Notes: generated by a model from the letters alone, not told the origin. DNA of 64,000 nt from Butyricicoccus pullicaecorum (GCA_018366035.1 JAGZIW010000009.1:32282-96281); one strand, 5' to 3'; shown: positions 49,700 through 58,209, numbered from the stretch's first letter. Translations and numbers: made by a program.

Positions 49700-49735
49700 A
49701 TGCCCGAAATCGCTCATGCGCGGTTTCGGGCATTC
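49700..49735. terminator. Convergent terminator
   Basis: AATGCCCGAAA-type stem (AATGCCCGAAATCGC with GCGGTTTCGGGCATT) between the DHHW gene and spoVAE; one wobble pair, T-rich flanks on both strands. Confidence 0.75.
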
Positions 49736-49772
49736 TTCGTCCAGAGTGCTTGGCACAGCGGACACGGGTCTG

Positions 49773-50132
49773 CTATTTTGACTTGTCGGCGGGCTTGCAG
49801 ATAAGGGCGAACAGACAGCCGAATACAATGGCAGCGGCGATGCCGCCTGCGGCGCCTGTGACACCGCCTGTAAAGGCACCGAGCAGGCCATGTTCGGCGA
49901 CGCCGGTCGCGGCACCGTTTGCAAGGGCATAGCCAAAGCCCAGCAGGGGAATGGTTGCGCCTGCGCCGCCCCAATCGACGAGAGGCTGGTAGATGCCGAG
50001 TCCGGTGAGAATGACGCCAAGAACAACGTATCCGGCAAGGATACGCGCCGGAGTCAGCTTGGTTTTATCAATTAAAATCTGGGACAGCGCACAAATGGCA
50101 CCACCCAGCAAAAATGCGTGCAGATATTGCAT
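49773..50132 (-). CDS. spoVAE: Stage V sporulation protein AE
   Basis: A 119-residue membrane protein with three to four segments, matching SpoVAE(B): LHAFLLGGAICALSQILIDKTKLTPARILAGYVVLGVILTGLG is the family's first half, and GAGATIPLLGFGYALANGA its middle. SpoVA proteins move dipicolinic acid with Ca2+ into the forespore and out at germination. Start ATG at 50132 is supported by AAGGAG 9 bases upstream. It follows spoVAD by 4 bases. The third core gene, spoVAC, is not next to it. Confidence 0.9.
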   Translation of the reverse strand: MQYLHAFLLGGAICALSQILIDKTKLTPARILAGYVVLGVILTGLGIYQPLVDWGGAGATIPLLGFGYALANGAATGVAEHGLLGAFTGGVTGAAGGIAAAIVFGCLFALICKPADKSK

Positions 50133-50136
50133 CAGA

Positions 50137-51144
50137 TTATACTCCTTCCAGAATGACAGCGTGACAGATACCCGCAATTCCCTGCCCTTGCTGTACAGAG
50201 GTCGGGCTCATAAGTGCGCCGGTGGCTGCAAAGATGACACGCTTTAACATGCCTTTGTCCATGCGGCGCAAAATATCGCCGCAGAGTACAGCGGCAGAGC
50301 AGCCGCAGCCTGAACCGCCGGAATGGATATCCTGCGCCATGCTGTAAAGCAGGACGCCGCAGTCGTCATATTGTGCGCCGAGGTCAATGTTATCACGGGC
50401 AAAGAGCTCCTGAAGCAGTTTGCTTCCGACGCGGGCAAGATCACCAGTCAGGATTCGGTCATAGTCCGAGGGGCTGGTTCCTGTATCTGCAAAGAGGTGC
50501 GAGAGTGTGTCATAGGCGGCGGGAGCCATAGCGGCGCCCATGTTGTTGGCATCGGTCACGTCCAGATCGACCATCTGCCCAAAGGTAACATGAGATACAC
50601 GGATTTTGGCAGGCTGGTCGGTGAGTACAACAGCGCCTGCCGCGGTTGCAGTCCACTGTGCGGTTGGGGTGCGCTGTCCGCCATATGCGAGCGGAAAACG
50701 ATATTGGCGCTCGGCTGCACAGAAATGGGAGGACGCTGCTGCACACAGGGTGCGTGCAGTGCCGCCGTCCACAAAGCAGGAACCGACGGCAAGTCCTTCT
50801 GCCATGGTCGAGCACGCACCGTATAGCCCGACAAAGGGTACGTTTGAGGTGACAGATGCCATAGACGAACCGATGCATTGATTGAGCAAATCACCGGCAA
50901 GCAGCAAATCGAGGTCGGAAAGCTGTAAGTTTGCCTTGGCGATTGCGGTGTCAATTGCGGTGCGCTGCATGCGTGCTTCGGCAAGCTCCCATGTTTTTTC
51001 GCCGAAATGTGTATCGTCAGAAACAAGGTCGAAGGAACCCTGTAAGGGGCCTTCCCCTTCCTTGTGCCCGACGACTGCGGCGTGTGAAGTCAGATATACG
51101 GGACGATCCAGCACGATGGTGCGCTGTCCCAGTCGTTTTGCCAT
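50137..51144 (-). CDS. spoVAD: Stage V sporulation protein AD
   Basis: A 335-residue thiolase-fold protein matching SpoVAD, the dipicolinic acid-binding component of the SpoVA channel. Recognised blocks are GPLQGSFDLVSDDTHFGEKTWE near residue 33, LLAGDLLNQCIGSSMA, GLYGACSTMAEGL and GGSGCGCSAAVLCGD near the end. In the thiolase site the cysteine in GACSTM is retained in sequence, although SpoVAD is not known to be an enzyme. AGGGG lies 6 bases before the ATG. The gene is first in a two-gene operon with spoVAE. Confidence 0.93.
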   Translation of the reverse strand: MAKRLGQRTIVLDRPVYLTSHAAVVGHKEGEGPLQGSFDLVSDDTHFGEKTWELAEARMQRTAIDTAIAKANLQLSDLDLLLAGDLLNQCIGSSMASVTSNVPFVGLYGACSTMAEGLAVGSCFVDGGTARTLCAAASSHFCAAERQYRFPLAYGGQRTPTAQWTATAAGAVVLTDQPAKIRVSHVTFGQMVDLDVTDANNMGAAMAPAAYDTLSHLFADTGTSPSDYDRILTGDLARVGSKLLQELFARDNIDLGAQYDDCGVLLYSMAQDIHSGGSGCGCSAAVLCGDILRRMDKGMLKRVIFAATGALMSPTSVQQGQGIAGICHAVILEGV

Positions 51145-51459
51145 AAAAATCCCCTCCTGTGTGGTAGTATGATACCGAGAGCAGAAAACTATACCAAAAT
51201 CATTCTGTTGGAAAAAAGAGCAGCGTAAGGATTCCTATATTTCGAATAGAGAGGGAAACGCATTGGTGTATTTATATAAAATGACGGACACGCGGGTCAG
51301 AAAACGATTGAAATACCAAAGAAAAAGAAGAGATTTACCCAAAGTGGTAAAAAATATGCACCGGAAAATGAAAATTTTAGTGATAGAATTGGATATTTTC
51401 ACGAGAAAAACACAGAAAAATACATAATTTATTCATAACTTTTGTTGAAACTATACAAA
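51145..51459. other. A+T-rich intergenic region between spoVAD and the aga PTS
   Basis: About 315 bases of A+T-rich sequence without a supported gene; no spoVAC remnant was found by eye. It holds the divergent promoters of spoVAD and, at its right end, the control region of the aga PTS operon. Confidence 0.5.
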
Positions 51460-51520
51460 TAAAAAATGCAAACGAACGGATAAAAAGTGCAAATTATTTA
51501 ATTGTAAGTTCTGGTAAAAT
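51460..51520 (+). promoter_or_regulatory. Aga PTS operon promoter with 21-bp-spaced direct repeats
   Basis: TAAAAAATGCAA (51460-51471) and TAAAAAGTGCAA (51481-51492) form a direct repeat with a 21-bp period. The second copy abuts the -35 position of an extended -10 (TGGTAAAAT, 51512-51520), and the -35 hexamer (AATTAT) is poor. This is the layout of a class II activator site, and a third copy of the motif is at 58198. The AraC-type protein encoded at 56900-58123 is the natural candidate. Confidence 0.6.
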
Positions 51521-51637
51521 AAAACACGTAGTTCAAAGTGTTTTCTGCAATGCTTCCCGTGCAGAGACACAACTGATAAGGAGAGAGGAGAAAGGAAGCG
51601 CGTATCACAAAAGTCTGCATAGAAAGGGGAAAATAAC

Positions 51638-52114
51638 ATGCCAGACATTGTATTAACAAGAATTGACAATCGTTTGATTCATGGTCAGGTCGCAACACAG
51701 TGGTGTGGCGTTGTAGGTGCAAACCTCCTGCTGGTAGCAAACGATTCTGTCGCGGGTGATGAATTTCGTCAGGGACTGATGAACATGGCCGCTCCGGCTT
51801 ATGCGCAGACCCGTTTTTTCACAATCGAAAAAACCATTAACATCATTCATAAGGCTTCTGCAAATCAGCACATCGCAATTATCTGCGAGAATCCACAGGA
51901 CGTTCTCAAGCTCGTGGAGGGCGGCGTGCCGATCAAGAAGCTGAACATTGGCAACATGCACATGGCAGAGGGGAAGCGCCAAGTTGCAACTTCCGTTGCG
52001 GTTGATGATGACGACGTAGCAGCATTCAGAAAGCTGCAGGAGCTCGGCGTTGAACTGGAAATCAAGCGTGTTCCAGACACACCGGCAGAGAATGTTGATA
52101 AGTTATTCAAATAA
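51638..52114 (+). CDS. agaB: PTS EIIB, mannose/sorbose family (AgaB/AgaV type)
   Basis: A 158-residue cytosolic EIIB. The phosphorylated histidine is H15 in RIDNRLIHGQV, the signature of the mannose-fructose-sorbose family. The next conserved block is GANLLLVANDSVA. It accepts phosphate from EIIA (54810) and passes it to the sugar imported by EIIC/EIID. Start ATG follows AAAGGGG. First gene of the aga operon, 49 bases before EIIC. Confidence 0.92.
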   Translation: MPDIVLTRIDNRLIHGQVATQWCGVVGANLLLVANDSVAGDEFRQGLMNMAAPAYAQTRFFTIEKTINIIHKASANQHIAIICENPQDVLKLVEGGVPIKKLNIGNMHMAEGKRQVATSVAVDDDDVAAFRKLQELGVELEIKRVPDTPAENVDKLFK

Positions 52115-52163
52115 TCCGGTTATTTTATTGTGTTTTATGTGAATTATCTGGAAAGGAGCAAAA

Positions 52164-53000
52164 ATGGGAGAGATTACAATCATCCAGGCGATTTTGGTCT
52201 TTGTTGTTGCCTTTATCATGGGTATTGACCAGTTTAGCTTTCTGGAGTCTTTGTATCAGCCAATCGTAACCTGTCCGCTGATCGGTGCCATTCTTGGCAA
52301 CTTTGAACTGGGCATTGTTGTTGGCGGTGCATATCAGCTGATTCAAATTGGCAGTATGCCAATCGGTGGCGCACAGCCTCCGAACGCAATCCTCGGCGGC
52401 ATCATGGCAACCGTATTTGCTGTATCGCTTAACATGGAGCCAACAGCAGACGGTGTCGGTGCGGCGATGGGTCTTGCAATTCCGTTCGCAGTATTCGGTC
52501 AGTATGCTGTTACCCTGACTTTCACAATTATGTCCGGTATGATGGCAAAGGCTGACAAGTGTGCAGAGAATGCAGATGTTAAGGGTATCCGCAACATCAA
52601 CTTCACTGAAATGGCTATTCTGGGCACCCTGTTTGGTCTGCTCGCTGTTGCAGGTCTGTACGGCGGCACACTGCTCGGTGATACCCTCAAGGATCTGTCT
52701 TACAGCTGGTCTTGGGTAATGGCTGGTCTGGACGCAGCCGGCGGCGCTATGAAGTTCGTTGGTTTCGCAATCCTCATGAAGGTTATGATGTCCAAGGAGA
52801 TGTGGGGCTTCCTGTTTGCGGGCTTCGCAATGGCTCTTTTGTGTGCTGCAAACCCGACCACAGCTGGCGCAACCTTGCTTCTGTGTGCATTCGTTGGCGT
52901 TGCAATTGCAATCTATGACTTTACGATTCATACGAAGATCAAGGCAAATGCTGGCGCAAGCATGAGCGGCAATATGGGAGGCGACGAAGATGGCATATAA
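52164..53000 (+). CDS. agaC: PTS EIIC, mannose/sorbose family (AgaC type)
   Basis: A 278-residue integral membrane subunit. The signatures GAILGNFELGIVVGGAYQLIQIGSMPIGGAQPPNAI and AMGLAIPFAVFGQY are those of the EII-Sor family, which pairs with EIID to form the sugar channel. Length is normal. GGAAAGGAG precedes the ATG. Its stop overlaps the EIID start by 11 bases. Confidence 0.93.
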   Translation: MGEITIIQAILVFVVAFIMGIDQFSFLESLYQPIVTCPLIGAILGNFELGIVVGGAYQLIQIGSMPIGGAQPPNAILGGIMATVFAVSLNMEPTADGVGAAMGLAIPFAVFGQYAVTLTFTIMSGMMAKADKCAENADVKGIRNINFTEMAILGTLFGLLAVAGLYGGTLLGDTLKDLSYSWSWVMAGLDAAGGAMKFVGFAILMKVMMSKEMWGFLFAGFAMALLCAANPTTAGATLLLCAFVGVAIAIYDFTIHTKIKANAGASMSGNMGGDEDGI

Positions 53001-53991
53001 TATTCCTGACAAGTACCAAGATCTGACTCCAGCGAAACAGCTGGATAAAAAGACCTTGAACAAGATGGTTTGGATGTCCTGCTTCCTTCAGGCTTCGTTT
53101 AACTACGAAAGAATGCAGGCCTGCGGCTGGCTTTGGTCTATGCTGCCCGGTTTGCAGAAGATCCATACCAATAAGGAAGACCTCAAGGCTTCCATGGCAC
53201 ATAACCTCGACTTTCTCAACACCCACCCGTTCCTTGTAACATTTGTTATGGGTATCGTTCTCTCCTTGGAGCAGAACAAGGTGGATACACAGACCATTCG
53301 TTCTGTACGTATTTCCGCTGCTGGCCCTCTGGGCGGCATCGGTGACGCACTGTTCTGGCTGACCCTCGTTCCGATTACCGCAGGTCTGACTGCGAACATC
53401 GCGATGGAAGGCAATATCCTCGGTGCGATCCTATTCTTATTGATCTTTAACGTATGTCAGTTTGCAATTCGTTGGTGGCTGATGCACTGGTCTTATGGAC
53501 TTGGCACAAAGGCAGTTACCATGCTGACCTCCAATGCAAAGGAATTCACCCGTGCAGCAAGCATCTTGGGCGTATTCGTTGTCGGCGGTCTGATTGCAAA
53601 CTACGGCGGCACCACCCTCCGTATTATTGTTGGCGATCCGGCAATCAATATTCAGGGTCTGCTCGATGGCATTCTGCCAAAGCTGCTCCCGCTGCTCATT
53701 ACACTCGGTATCTATACCCTCATCAAAAAGGGCTGGACACCTGTCAAGTGCATTCTCCTTATCCTTGTTGTTGGTATTGGCGGCTGTGCATTTGGCATCT
53801 GGAGCGGCGACTCCAAGGCAATGGACGCAGAGGGCAACAGCATTCCCGGCGGCTACAACCCGCTCGTTGAGTGGTATGAATATCCGGCACCGGCTGCACC
53901 GGAAAAGACTGGTCAGCAGGCATGGGATGCACTTGGTGGCGTTGTAACTGACCTTCAGGAGGAAGGCATCACTGTAACTATGCCAGAATAA
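52990..53991 (+). CDS. agaD: PTS EIID, mannose/sorbose family (AgaD type)
   Basis: A 333-residue EIID subunit, somewhat longer than usual (280-300) through a C-terminal extension. Blocks are WMSCFLQASFNYERMQACGWLWSMLP, ISAAGPLGGIGDALFWLTLVPI and several C-terminal membrane segments. The ATG lies inside the EIIC gene after GGGAGG, so the two are translationally coupled. With EIIC it forms the membrane channel for the amino sugar. Confidence 0.93.
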   Translation: MAYNIPDKYQDLTPAKQLDKKTLNKMVWMSCFLQASFNYERMQACGWLWSMLPGLQKIHTNKEDLKASMAHNLDFLNTHPFLVTFVMGIVLSLEQNKVDTQTIRSVRISAAGPLGGIGDALFWLTLVPITAGLTANIAMEGNILGAILFLLIFNVCQFAIRWWLMHWSYGLGTKAVTMLTSNAKEFTRAASILGVFVVGGLIANYGGTTLRIIVGDPAINIQGLLDGILPKLLPLLITLGIYTLIKKGWTPVKCILLILVVGIGGCAFGIWSGDSKAMDAEGNSIPGGYNPLVEWYEYPAPAAPEKTGQQAWDALGGVVTDLQEEGITVTMPE

Positions 53992-54097
53992 TCGAAATGT
54001 CCGCTGTGTGAAAGCACAGCAGAACGGTAAAACGAGGGGGGGAATGACAAATGGTGCATTTCCCCCCGTGTTTTAACCAGAGAAATCAGGTGTCTAT

Positions 54098-54763
54098 GTG
54101 AGCGCGATAACCGCATCTATTATTTTTCTTGCCTTTCTGGGATATTTTGCGTTTCAGTTGGCAAAGAATTTCCAGCTGAGGAATTTGAATGTAAGCCTGC
54201 AAAATAAGGACTATGAAACAACCGAGCAGCTTGGAAATATGCCTATGGTACGTAAGCTGCTGGGAGACTATGTATGTGATTTGTATCAGCTGCGCGCTTA
54301 TCATTTGGCGCACGATACAGAAAAAATGGAGCAGCAGCTGCACAAAATGCTGCAAGCCACTTATAAAAATCCAGATGACAAGAAAAGCTTTCTTTTGGAA
54401 TACTATCATATGTTTCTGCTCAAGGGGCAGAGAACGTATGCCGATTGGATGCTTGCGGAGATTCGGACACTAGAAAATCCGCAGGATACGAAATATCATG
54501 AACAGGCGTATGAGGTTCTGCTGAATGGACGCAGTGACCTGATCGAAGAGATGATCGACGAAATCAACTCGAAGAAATATTATGGATTTTCGCTCGGTGT
54601 GATCCTGTTTGCGATTGCAAAACAGTATGAATATCGAAAAGATCCGAAAAACGCAGAAATTTATTATCAAAATGCCAAAGTGTGCTTCCACCCCTCTGCC
54701 GTTTACGTTCCCGTGATCGAAAAGAATCTGGAACGATTGGCATTGGAGTTGGCACCTGCCTGA
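54098..54763 (+). CDS. Membrane-anchored helical-repeat (TPR-like) protein, unknown function
   Basis: A 221-residue protein. One N-terminal membrane segment (about 3-22) is followed by a cytosolic all-helical domain with a TPR-like rhythm (residues 30-200, paired helices such as LGDYVCDLYQLRAYHLAHDTEKMEQQLHKML and AKQYEYRKDPKNAEIYYQNAKV). No known family is recognised. It lies between EIID and EIIA of the aga PTS with the same strand and spacing of 106 and 46 bases, so it is an operon member. A scaffold for PTS subunits or a sensor is conceivable, but nothing in the sequence shows it. Start GTG at 54098 is after AGGTG. Confidence 0.7.
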   Translation: MSAITASIIFLAFLGYFAFQLAKNFQLRNLNVSLQNKDYETTEQLGNMPMVRKLLGDYVCDLYQLRAYHLAHDTEKMEQQLHKMLQATYKNPDDKKSFLLEYYHMFLLKGQRTYADWMLAEIRTLENPQDTKYHEQAYEVLLNGRSDLIEEMIDEINSKKYYGFSLGVILFAIAKQYEYRKDPKNAEIYYQNAKVCFHPSAVYVPVIEKNLERLALELAPA

Positions 54764-54809
54764 AACCTTCAAAGACAGGCAAATATAAAAACAGATAGGA
54801 GACTAAAAC

Positions 54810-55238
54810 ATGATCGGATTGGTTGTAACAGGACATGCAAATTTTGCCTCTGGAATGACAAGCTCAGTGAATTTGATCGCTGGCGAGCAGGAGGCTTATC
54901 GCTATATAGACTTTCTCCCGACTTATAGTCTGGAAGATTTATCACGTGAGCTGACAAAGGCAATGGACGAGCTGAAGGACTGTGAAGGAATTCTGGTATT
55001 TGCCGACCTTATGGGCGGTACCCCGTTTAAGACCGCGGTAGAGGTTGGATTCCCACGCGGCAATGTCAATGTTTTGGCTGGCACAAACCTGCCAATGCTG
55101 CTCGAAATCGTGATGTCCCGTAAGTTCATTGAGGATCTCGAGGATTTGACGCAGACTGCTCTGGAGGTCGGCGCTGAGGGCGTTGCACGTTATACTTTCC
55201 AGAAGATTGAGGACGTTGAGCCGGAAGACGGTATCTAA
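54810..55238 (+). CDS. agaF: PTS EIIA, mannose family (AgaF type)
   Basis: A 142-residue EIIA of the mannose family. The phosphorylated histidine is H9 in VTGHANFASGM, and GILVFADLMGGTPFKTAVE is the second signature block. It receives phosphate from HPr and gives it to EIIB (51638). Length is normal. AGGAG lies before the ATG. The gene is separate, not fused to EIIB as in ManX. Confidence 0.93.
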   Translation: MIGLVVTGHANFASGMTSSVNLIAGEQEAYRYIDFLPTYSLEDLSRELTKAMDELKDCEGILVFADLMGGTPFKTAVEVGFPRGNVNVLAGTNLPMLLEIVMSRKFIEDLEDLTQTALEVGAEGVARYTFQKIEDVEPEDGI

Positions 55239-55322
55239 TTCATAGATTCGTAAAAGAAATATTTCTGATACGCGAGTTTTTATTATGGAAGCAGATACAC
55301 TGTGCTGAAAGGAGCAGAAAAT

Positions 55323-56504
55323 ATGAAAACGATTTTTGGTGTAAGCGAACAGAAGATGCAGGAGACCTCCTCCGTATTTACACTGTCTGAAATTTATCAG
55401 CAGCCTGCAACATGGGAAAAGACCTGTGCACAGATTGCAGCGCACAAAGATGAAATCAAGAAGTTCATCGATCAGGTTCTGACCGCGGAGGATTTTGATG
55501 TGATTCTGACCGGTGCAGGTACGAGTGAGTTTGTGGGCAATGCCCTGTTCCCGCATCTGTCCCGTCTGTATGACCATAAGGTAAAGTCCTATGGTACAAC
55601 CGATTTGGTTGCAACACCAGAGGCATACCTGTCCCGCACCAAGCCGACGCTGCTGGTAAGCTTTGGGCGCTCGGGCAACTCTCCGGAATCTGTTGGCGCA
55701 ATCGATGTCGCGGAGGCTGTATGCGACCATGTGTATCATCTGTTTGTTACCTGCAATAAGAATGGTGCGCTGTCCAAGCGTGCAGACACAACGGATAACT
55801 GCTATGCAATCAATCTGACTGATGAGACCCACGATCAGAGTTTTGCAATGACCTCCAGCTTTTCCAATATGTATCTGGCAACCTATCTGTGCTTCCATCT
55901 GGACGAATTGGACAAGGTTACTGCACAGGTGAAGGAAATCACAGCGGCTTCCCAGAAGTTCTTGGACGATAAGTTCGGTACTGCACAGAAGATTGTAGAC
56001 AGCTTTGCATTTGACCGCATTGTTTATCTCGGCAGCAATACCCTCAAGGGTACTGCGCAGGAATCTGCACTCAAAATGCTTGAACTGACAGCAGGTCAGG
56101 TCGTTACGATGTATGATACCCCAATGGGCTTCCGTCATGGGCCAAAGTCTATCATCAATGACAAGACCATCACGGTTGTATATTTGAGCGATGACCCATA
56201 TACCAGACAGTATGAAGTCGATCTCATCAAGGAGATGAGCGCACAGCGCAAGCAGAACCAGATCGTGGCAGTTATGTCCAAGCAGGACGATGCAGTTGCT
56301 GCGTTGGTAGACCATGCAGTTGTATTTGATTTTGACGGTGACCATGAGAATGTACAGCTGGGGCTTGGCTATATCCTGTTTGCACAGACCTTGGCGGTTC
56401 TCAAGTCTCTGTCTCTTGGCATCACGCCGGACAATCCGTGTCCGACAGGTGAGGTAAACCGCGTTGTTAAGGGTGTTACCCTGTATCCATACACCCGCGG
56501 ATAA
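55323..56504 (+). CDS. agaS: AgaS, galactosamine-6-phosphate deaminase/isomerase (SIS domains)
   Basis: A 393-residue protein with two SIS (sugar isomerase) domains. The AgaS branch is shown by ILTGAGTSEFVGNALFP in the first domain, FGRSGNSPESVGAIDVAE, and YLGSNTLKGTAQESALKMLELTAGQVVTMYDTPMGFRHGPKSIIND in the second. AgaS converts galactosamine-6-phosphate to tagatose-6-phosphate plus ammonia. Start ATG 55323 has AAAGGAG 8 bases upstream. It closes the PTS operon with a strong terminator behind it. This gene and KbaY/KbaZ identify the cluster as GalNAc rather than GlcNAc. Confidence 0.93.
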   Translation: MKTIFGVSEQKMQETSSVFTLSEIYQQPATWEKTCAQIAAHKDEIKKFIDQVLTAEDFDVILTGAGTSEFVGNALFPHLSRLYDHKVKSYGTTDLVATPEAYLSRTKPTLLVSFGRSGNSPESVGAIDVAEAVCDHVYHLFVTCNKNGALSKRADTTDNCYAINLTDETHDQSFAMTSSFSNMYLATYLCFHLDELDKVTAQVKEITAASQKFLDDKFGTAQKIVDSFAFDRIVYLGSNTLKGTAQESALKMLELTAGQVVTMYDTPMGFRHGPKSIINDKTITVVYLSDDPYTRQYEVDLIKEMSAQRKQNQIVAVMSKQDDAVAALVDHAVVFDFDGDHENVQLGLGYILFAQTLAVLKSLSLGITPDNPCPTGEVNRVVKGVTLYPYTRG

Positions 56505-56509
56505 GAAAA

Positions 56510-56549
56510 AAAGAACATGGATTGCCCAAACTGGGCAATCCATGTCTTT
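56510..56549 (+). terminator. Terminator after agaS
   Basis: AAAGAACATGGATTGCCC/GGGCAATCCATGTCTTT, a stem of 15-16 bp with one mismatch and flanking A- and T-runs. Confidence 0.9.
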
Positions 56550-56627
56550 CCTCTATCTGTATAGAGGCTGCATATTTTGGTGCTGCGCAGTTTCCGTCGG
56601 AAACGGGCAGAAGGAGCAAGTGAAGTT

Positions 56628-56903
56628 ATGAATTGGGAAGTTATTCTGTGGACATGTATCACAGTGGGTACATTGTTTGTCATTTGTATGTTGGTCGCAA
56701 TGATTCTTTCAGCGCGCAACATGAAAAAAAATCGGGAAGCCATGGCAGAGCTTCAGCAAAATATTAAGCTGGGTGCATCTATCATGTTTGCCGGCGGAAT
56801 TTACGGAAAAATTGTTAAAATCAAGGACGACGTCATTGATGTAGAGGTCAGCAAGGGCGTTGTTATCAAAATCTCTCGTTATAGTATTCAGTCAGCCTCT
56901 TAA
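56628..56903 (+). CDS. yajC: YajC-like preprotein translocase subunit
   Basis: A 91-residue protein with one membrane segment (about 8-30) followed by a small basic-acidic cytosolic domain (KLGASIMFAGGIYGKIVKIKDDVIDVEVSKGVVIKISRYSI), the YajC pattern. YajC is an accessory of the SecDF-YajC complex. It is usually next to tgt or secD; here it stands alone between agaS and the AraC regulator. Its 3' end overlaps the convergent regulator gene by four bases. GGAG lies 11 bases before the ATG. It is likely unrelated to the sugar pathway. Confidence 0.85.
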   Translation: MNWEVILWTCITVGTLFVICMLVAMILSARNMKKNREAMAELQQNIKLGASIMFAGGIYGKIVKIKDDVIDVEVSKGVVIKISRYSIQSAS

Positions 56904-58123
56904 AGAGATGCTGGAAAATGTGTGTCATCGGTTTCGCTGTGGATATCATCATCTGAAATTCCACCGGCTGCCTGCCTTGCATACTCACTGGGAGATATTT
57001 GAAAGTATTTCTTAAATAACCTTGAAAAATAATGAATGGAGCTGAATCCCAGCAAATAGGCGATCTCACTGATGGTATGCTGATTTTCGCGGATCAGCTC
57101 TTTACTCTTTTCCAGCTTGCTGTTGAGCAGATAGCTTTTGGGAGAACTGTGCAAATACATCTTAAAGAGCATTTGCAGGGAGGAGCGCGAAATAAAGAAC
57201 TCGTGGCAGATTTCTTCCACTGTGATAGGCTCTGTTACATGGGTATTCATGTAGGCAAGGATTTGCTGAAGCAAATCGCTGTGCACCTCGCCCTGTGTTC
57301 CGGTCAGCACCCTCCGTTTTCGGGTTTCATCGGCGTGCATGAGCACACGAACCAGTGTTTCCTGTAAATGACAGGGGGTAAGCATTTGGGCATAATAGGA
57401 ATCGCAGCCAGTGTGTTTGCTGATTTTCCATAAGACATCTTTTAGTTCATTGGAACAGTGAAAGATATGATGCAGGATATGCGGCGGCATCTGCCCATGC
57501 AAATCGAACACGATGGTCAGGTAAGAGCATGCGTCGTGGATCGTGATTTGCCGTGCACGCAAGGGGTCGTTGGGCGCGCATAAGATGAGATCATGCGCAG
57601 AAAGAGTAAAGTTATGCTTATCAATGGAGACATTGAGGCTCCCTTCACTGACATAGAGAAGCTCATAATAGTTATGGGACGATGTGTGAAAATGGAATTG
57701 CGTCACATCGGTTTGATAACAGTCTAAGATATCACTGACCTGAAACGGCGCGTGAAGCGGAAGATATGTATAGGGAATAGACAACTCGGTCGGAACCATA
57801 CAGATCTTGGGCGCAATGAGGTTGTATGTGACCTCGTTGGAAACGGGAACGATATTGAAGTATATATTTGGCTTAATTTTCAGGTGGTTATGGATTGGAA
57901 AAACAGAAAGCTCTGAAAGTATTGGAGCATTACCAATTAAAATAGAAGCAAGACCATGAACCAATTCAATATAAACCTCTTGGGAAAAACAAAACAGCTT
58001 GGTGATTGTTTTTTCACGCGCGAGTTGTCGTGCACAGACGAGCTGCTGTTCGCTGGGAGAAATTGGTTGGTTATAGATTGACCCAAATGCAAGAAAACTA
58101 TTTTTAGATGGTTTGTTCATCAT
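56900..58123 (-). CDS. AraC-family regulator of the aga cluster
   Basis: A 407-residue regulator. The N-terminal 130 residues are a divergent sensor region. Residues about 150-230 form a cupin-like AraC ligand domain (FHFHTSSHNYYELLYVSEGSLNVSIDKHNFTLSAHDLILC). The C-terminal HTH pair (ITVEEICHEFFISRSSLQMLFK and ISEIAYLLGFSSIHYFSRLFKKYFQISPSEYA) binds DNA. ATG at 58123 (or 58120) is preferred because AAAGGA is upstream. It lies between the PTS operon and nagA, divergent from nagA. Control of these promoters is inferred from the 12-base motif shared between them. Confidence 0.9.
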   Translation of the reverse strand: MMNKPSKNSFLAFGSIYNQPISPSEQQLVCARQLAREKTITKLFCFSQEVYIELVHGLASILIGNAPILSELSVFPIHNHLKIKPNIYFNIVPVSNEVTYNLIAPKICMVPTELSIPYTYLPLHAPFQVSDILDCYQTDVTQFHFHTSSHNYYELLYVSEGSLNVSIDKHNFTLSAHDLILCAPNDPLRARQITIHDACSYLTIVFDLHGQMPPHILHHIFHCSNELKDVLWKISKHTGCDSYYAQMLTPCHLQETLVRVLMHADETRKRRVLTGTQGEVHSDLLQQILAYMNTHVTEPITVEEICHEFFISRSSLQMLFKMYLHSSPKSYLLNSKLEKSKELIRENQHTISEIAYLLGFSSIHYFSRLFKKYFQISPSEYARQAAGGISDDDIHSETDDTHFPASL

Positions 58124-58180
58124 GCTAAAATCCTTTGGCATATTCTTATGCTGTTTTTGTAAGGTGCATAAGTTAATTTT

Positions 58181-58209
58181 ATTTTAGTGTATTTTAATAA
58201 AAAATGCAA
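58181..58209 (-). promoter_or_regulatory. AraC-regulator promoter and shared 12-base motif upstream of nagA
   Basis: On the minus strand TTGCAT (58204-58209) and TAAAAT (58181-58186) with a 17-bp spacer make a promoter for the araC gene. On the plus strand, TAAAAAATGCAA (58198-58209) is an exact copy of the PTS promoter repeat and overlaps that -35, so one bound regulator could repress itself and activate nagA. Confidence 0.6.

Noticed and set aside
51145..51637. A sigma-54 (LevR-type) promoter for the mannose-family PTS was looked for
   Set aside because: No TGGCAC-N5-TTGC element was found, and the nearby regulator is of AraC type.
54942..56543. A 533-codon open frame on the minus strand across agaF and agaS
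   Set aside because: Long by chance because the plus-strand codons lack the triplets that become stops; Cys/His/Arg-rich with no domains and the plus-strand genes are secure.
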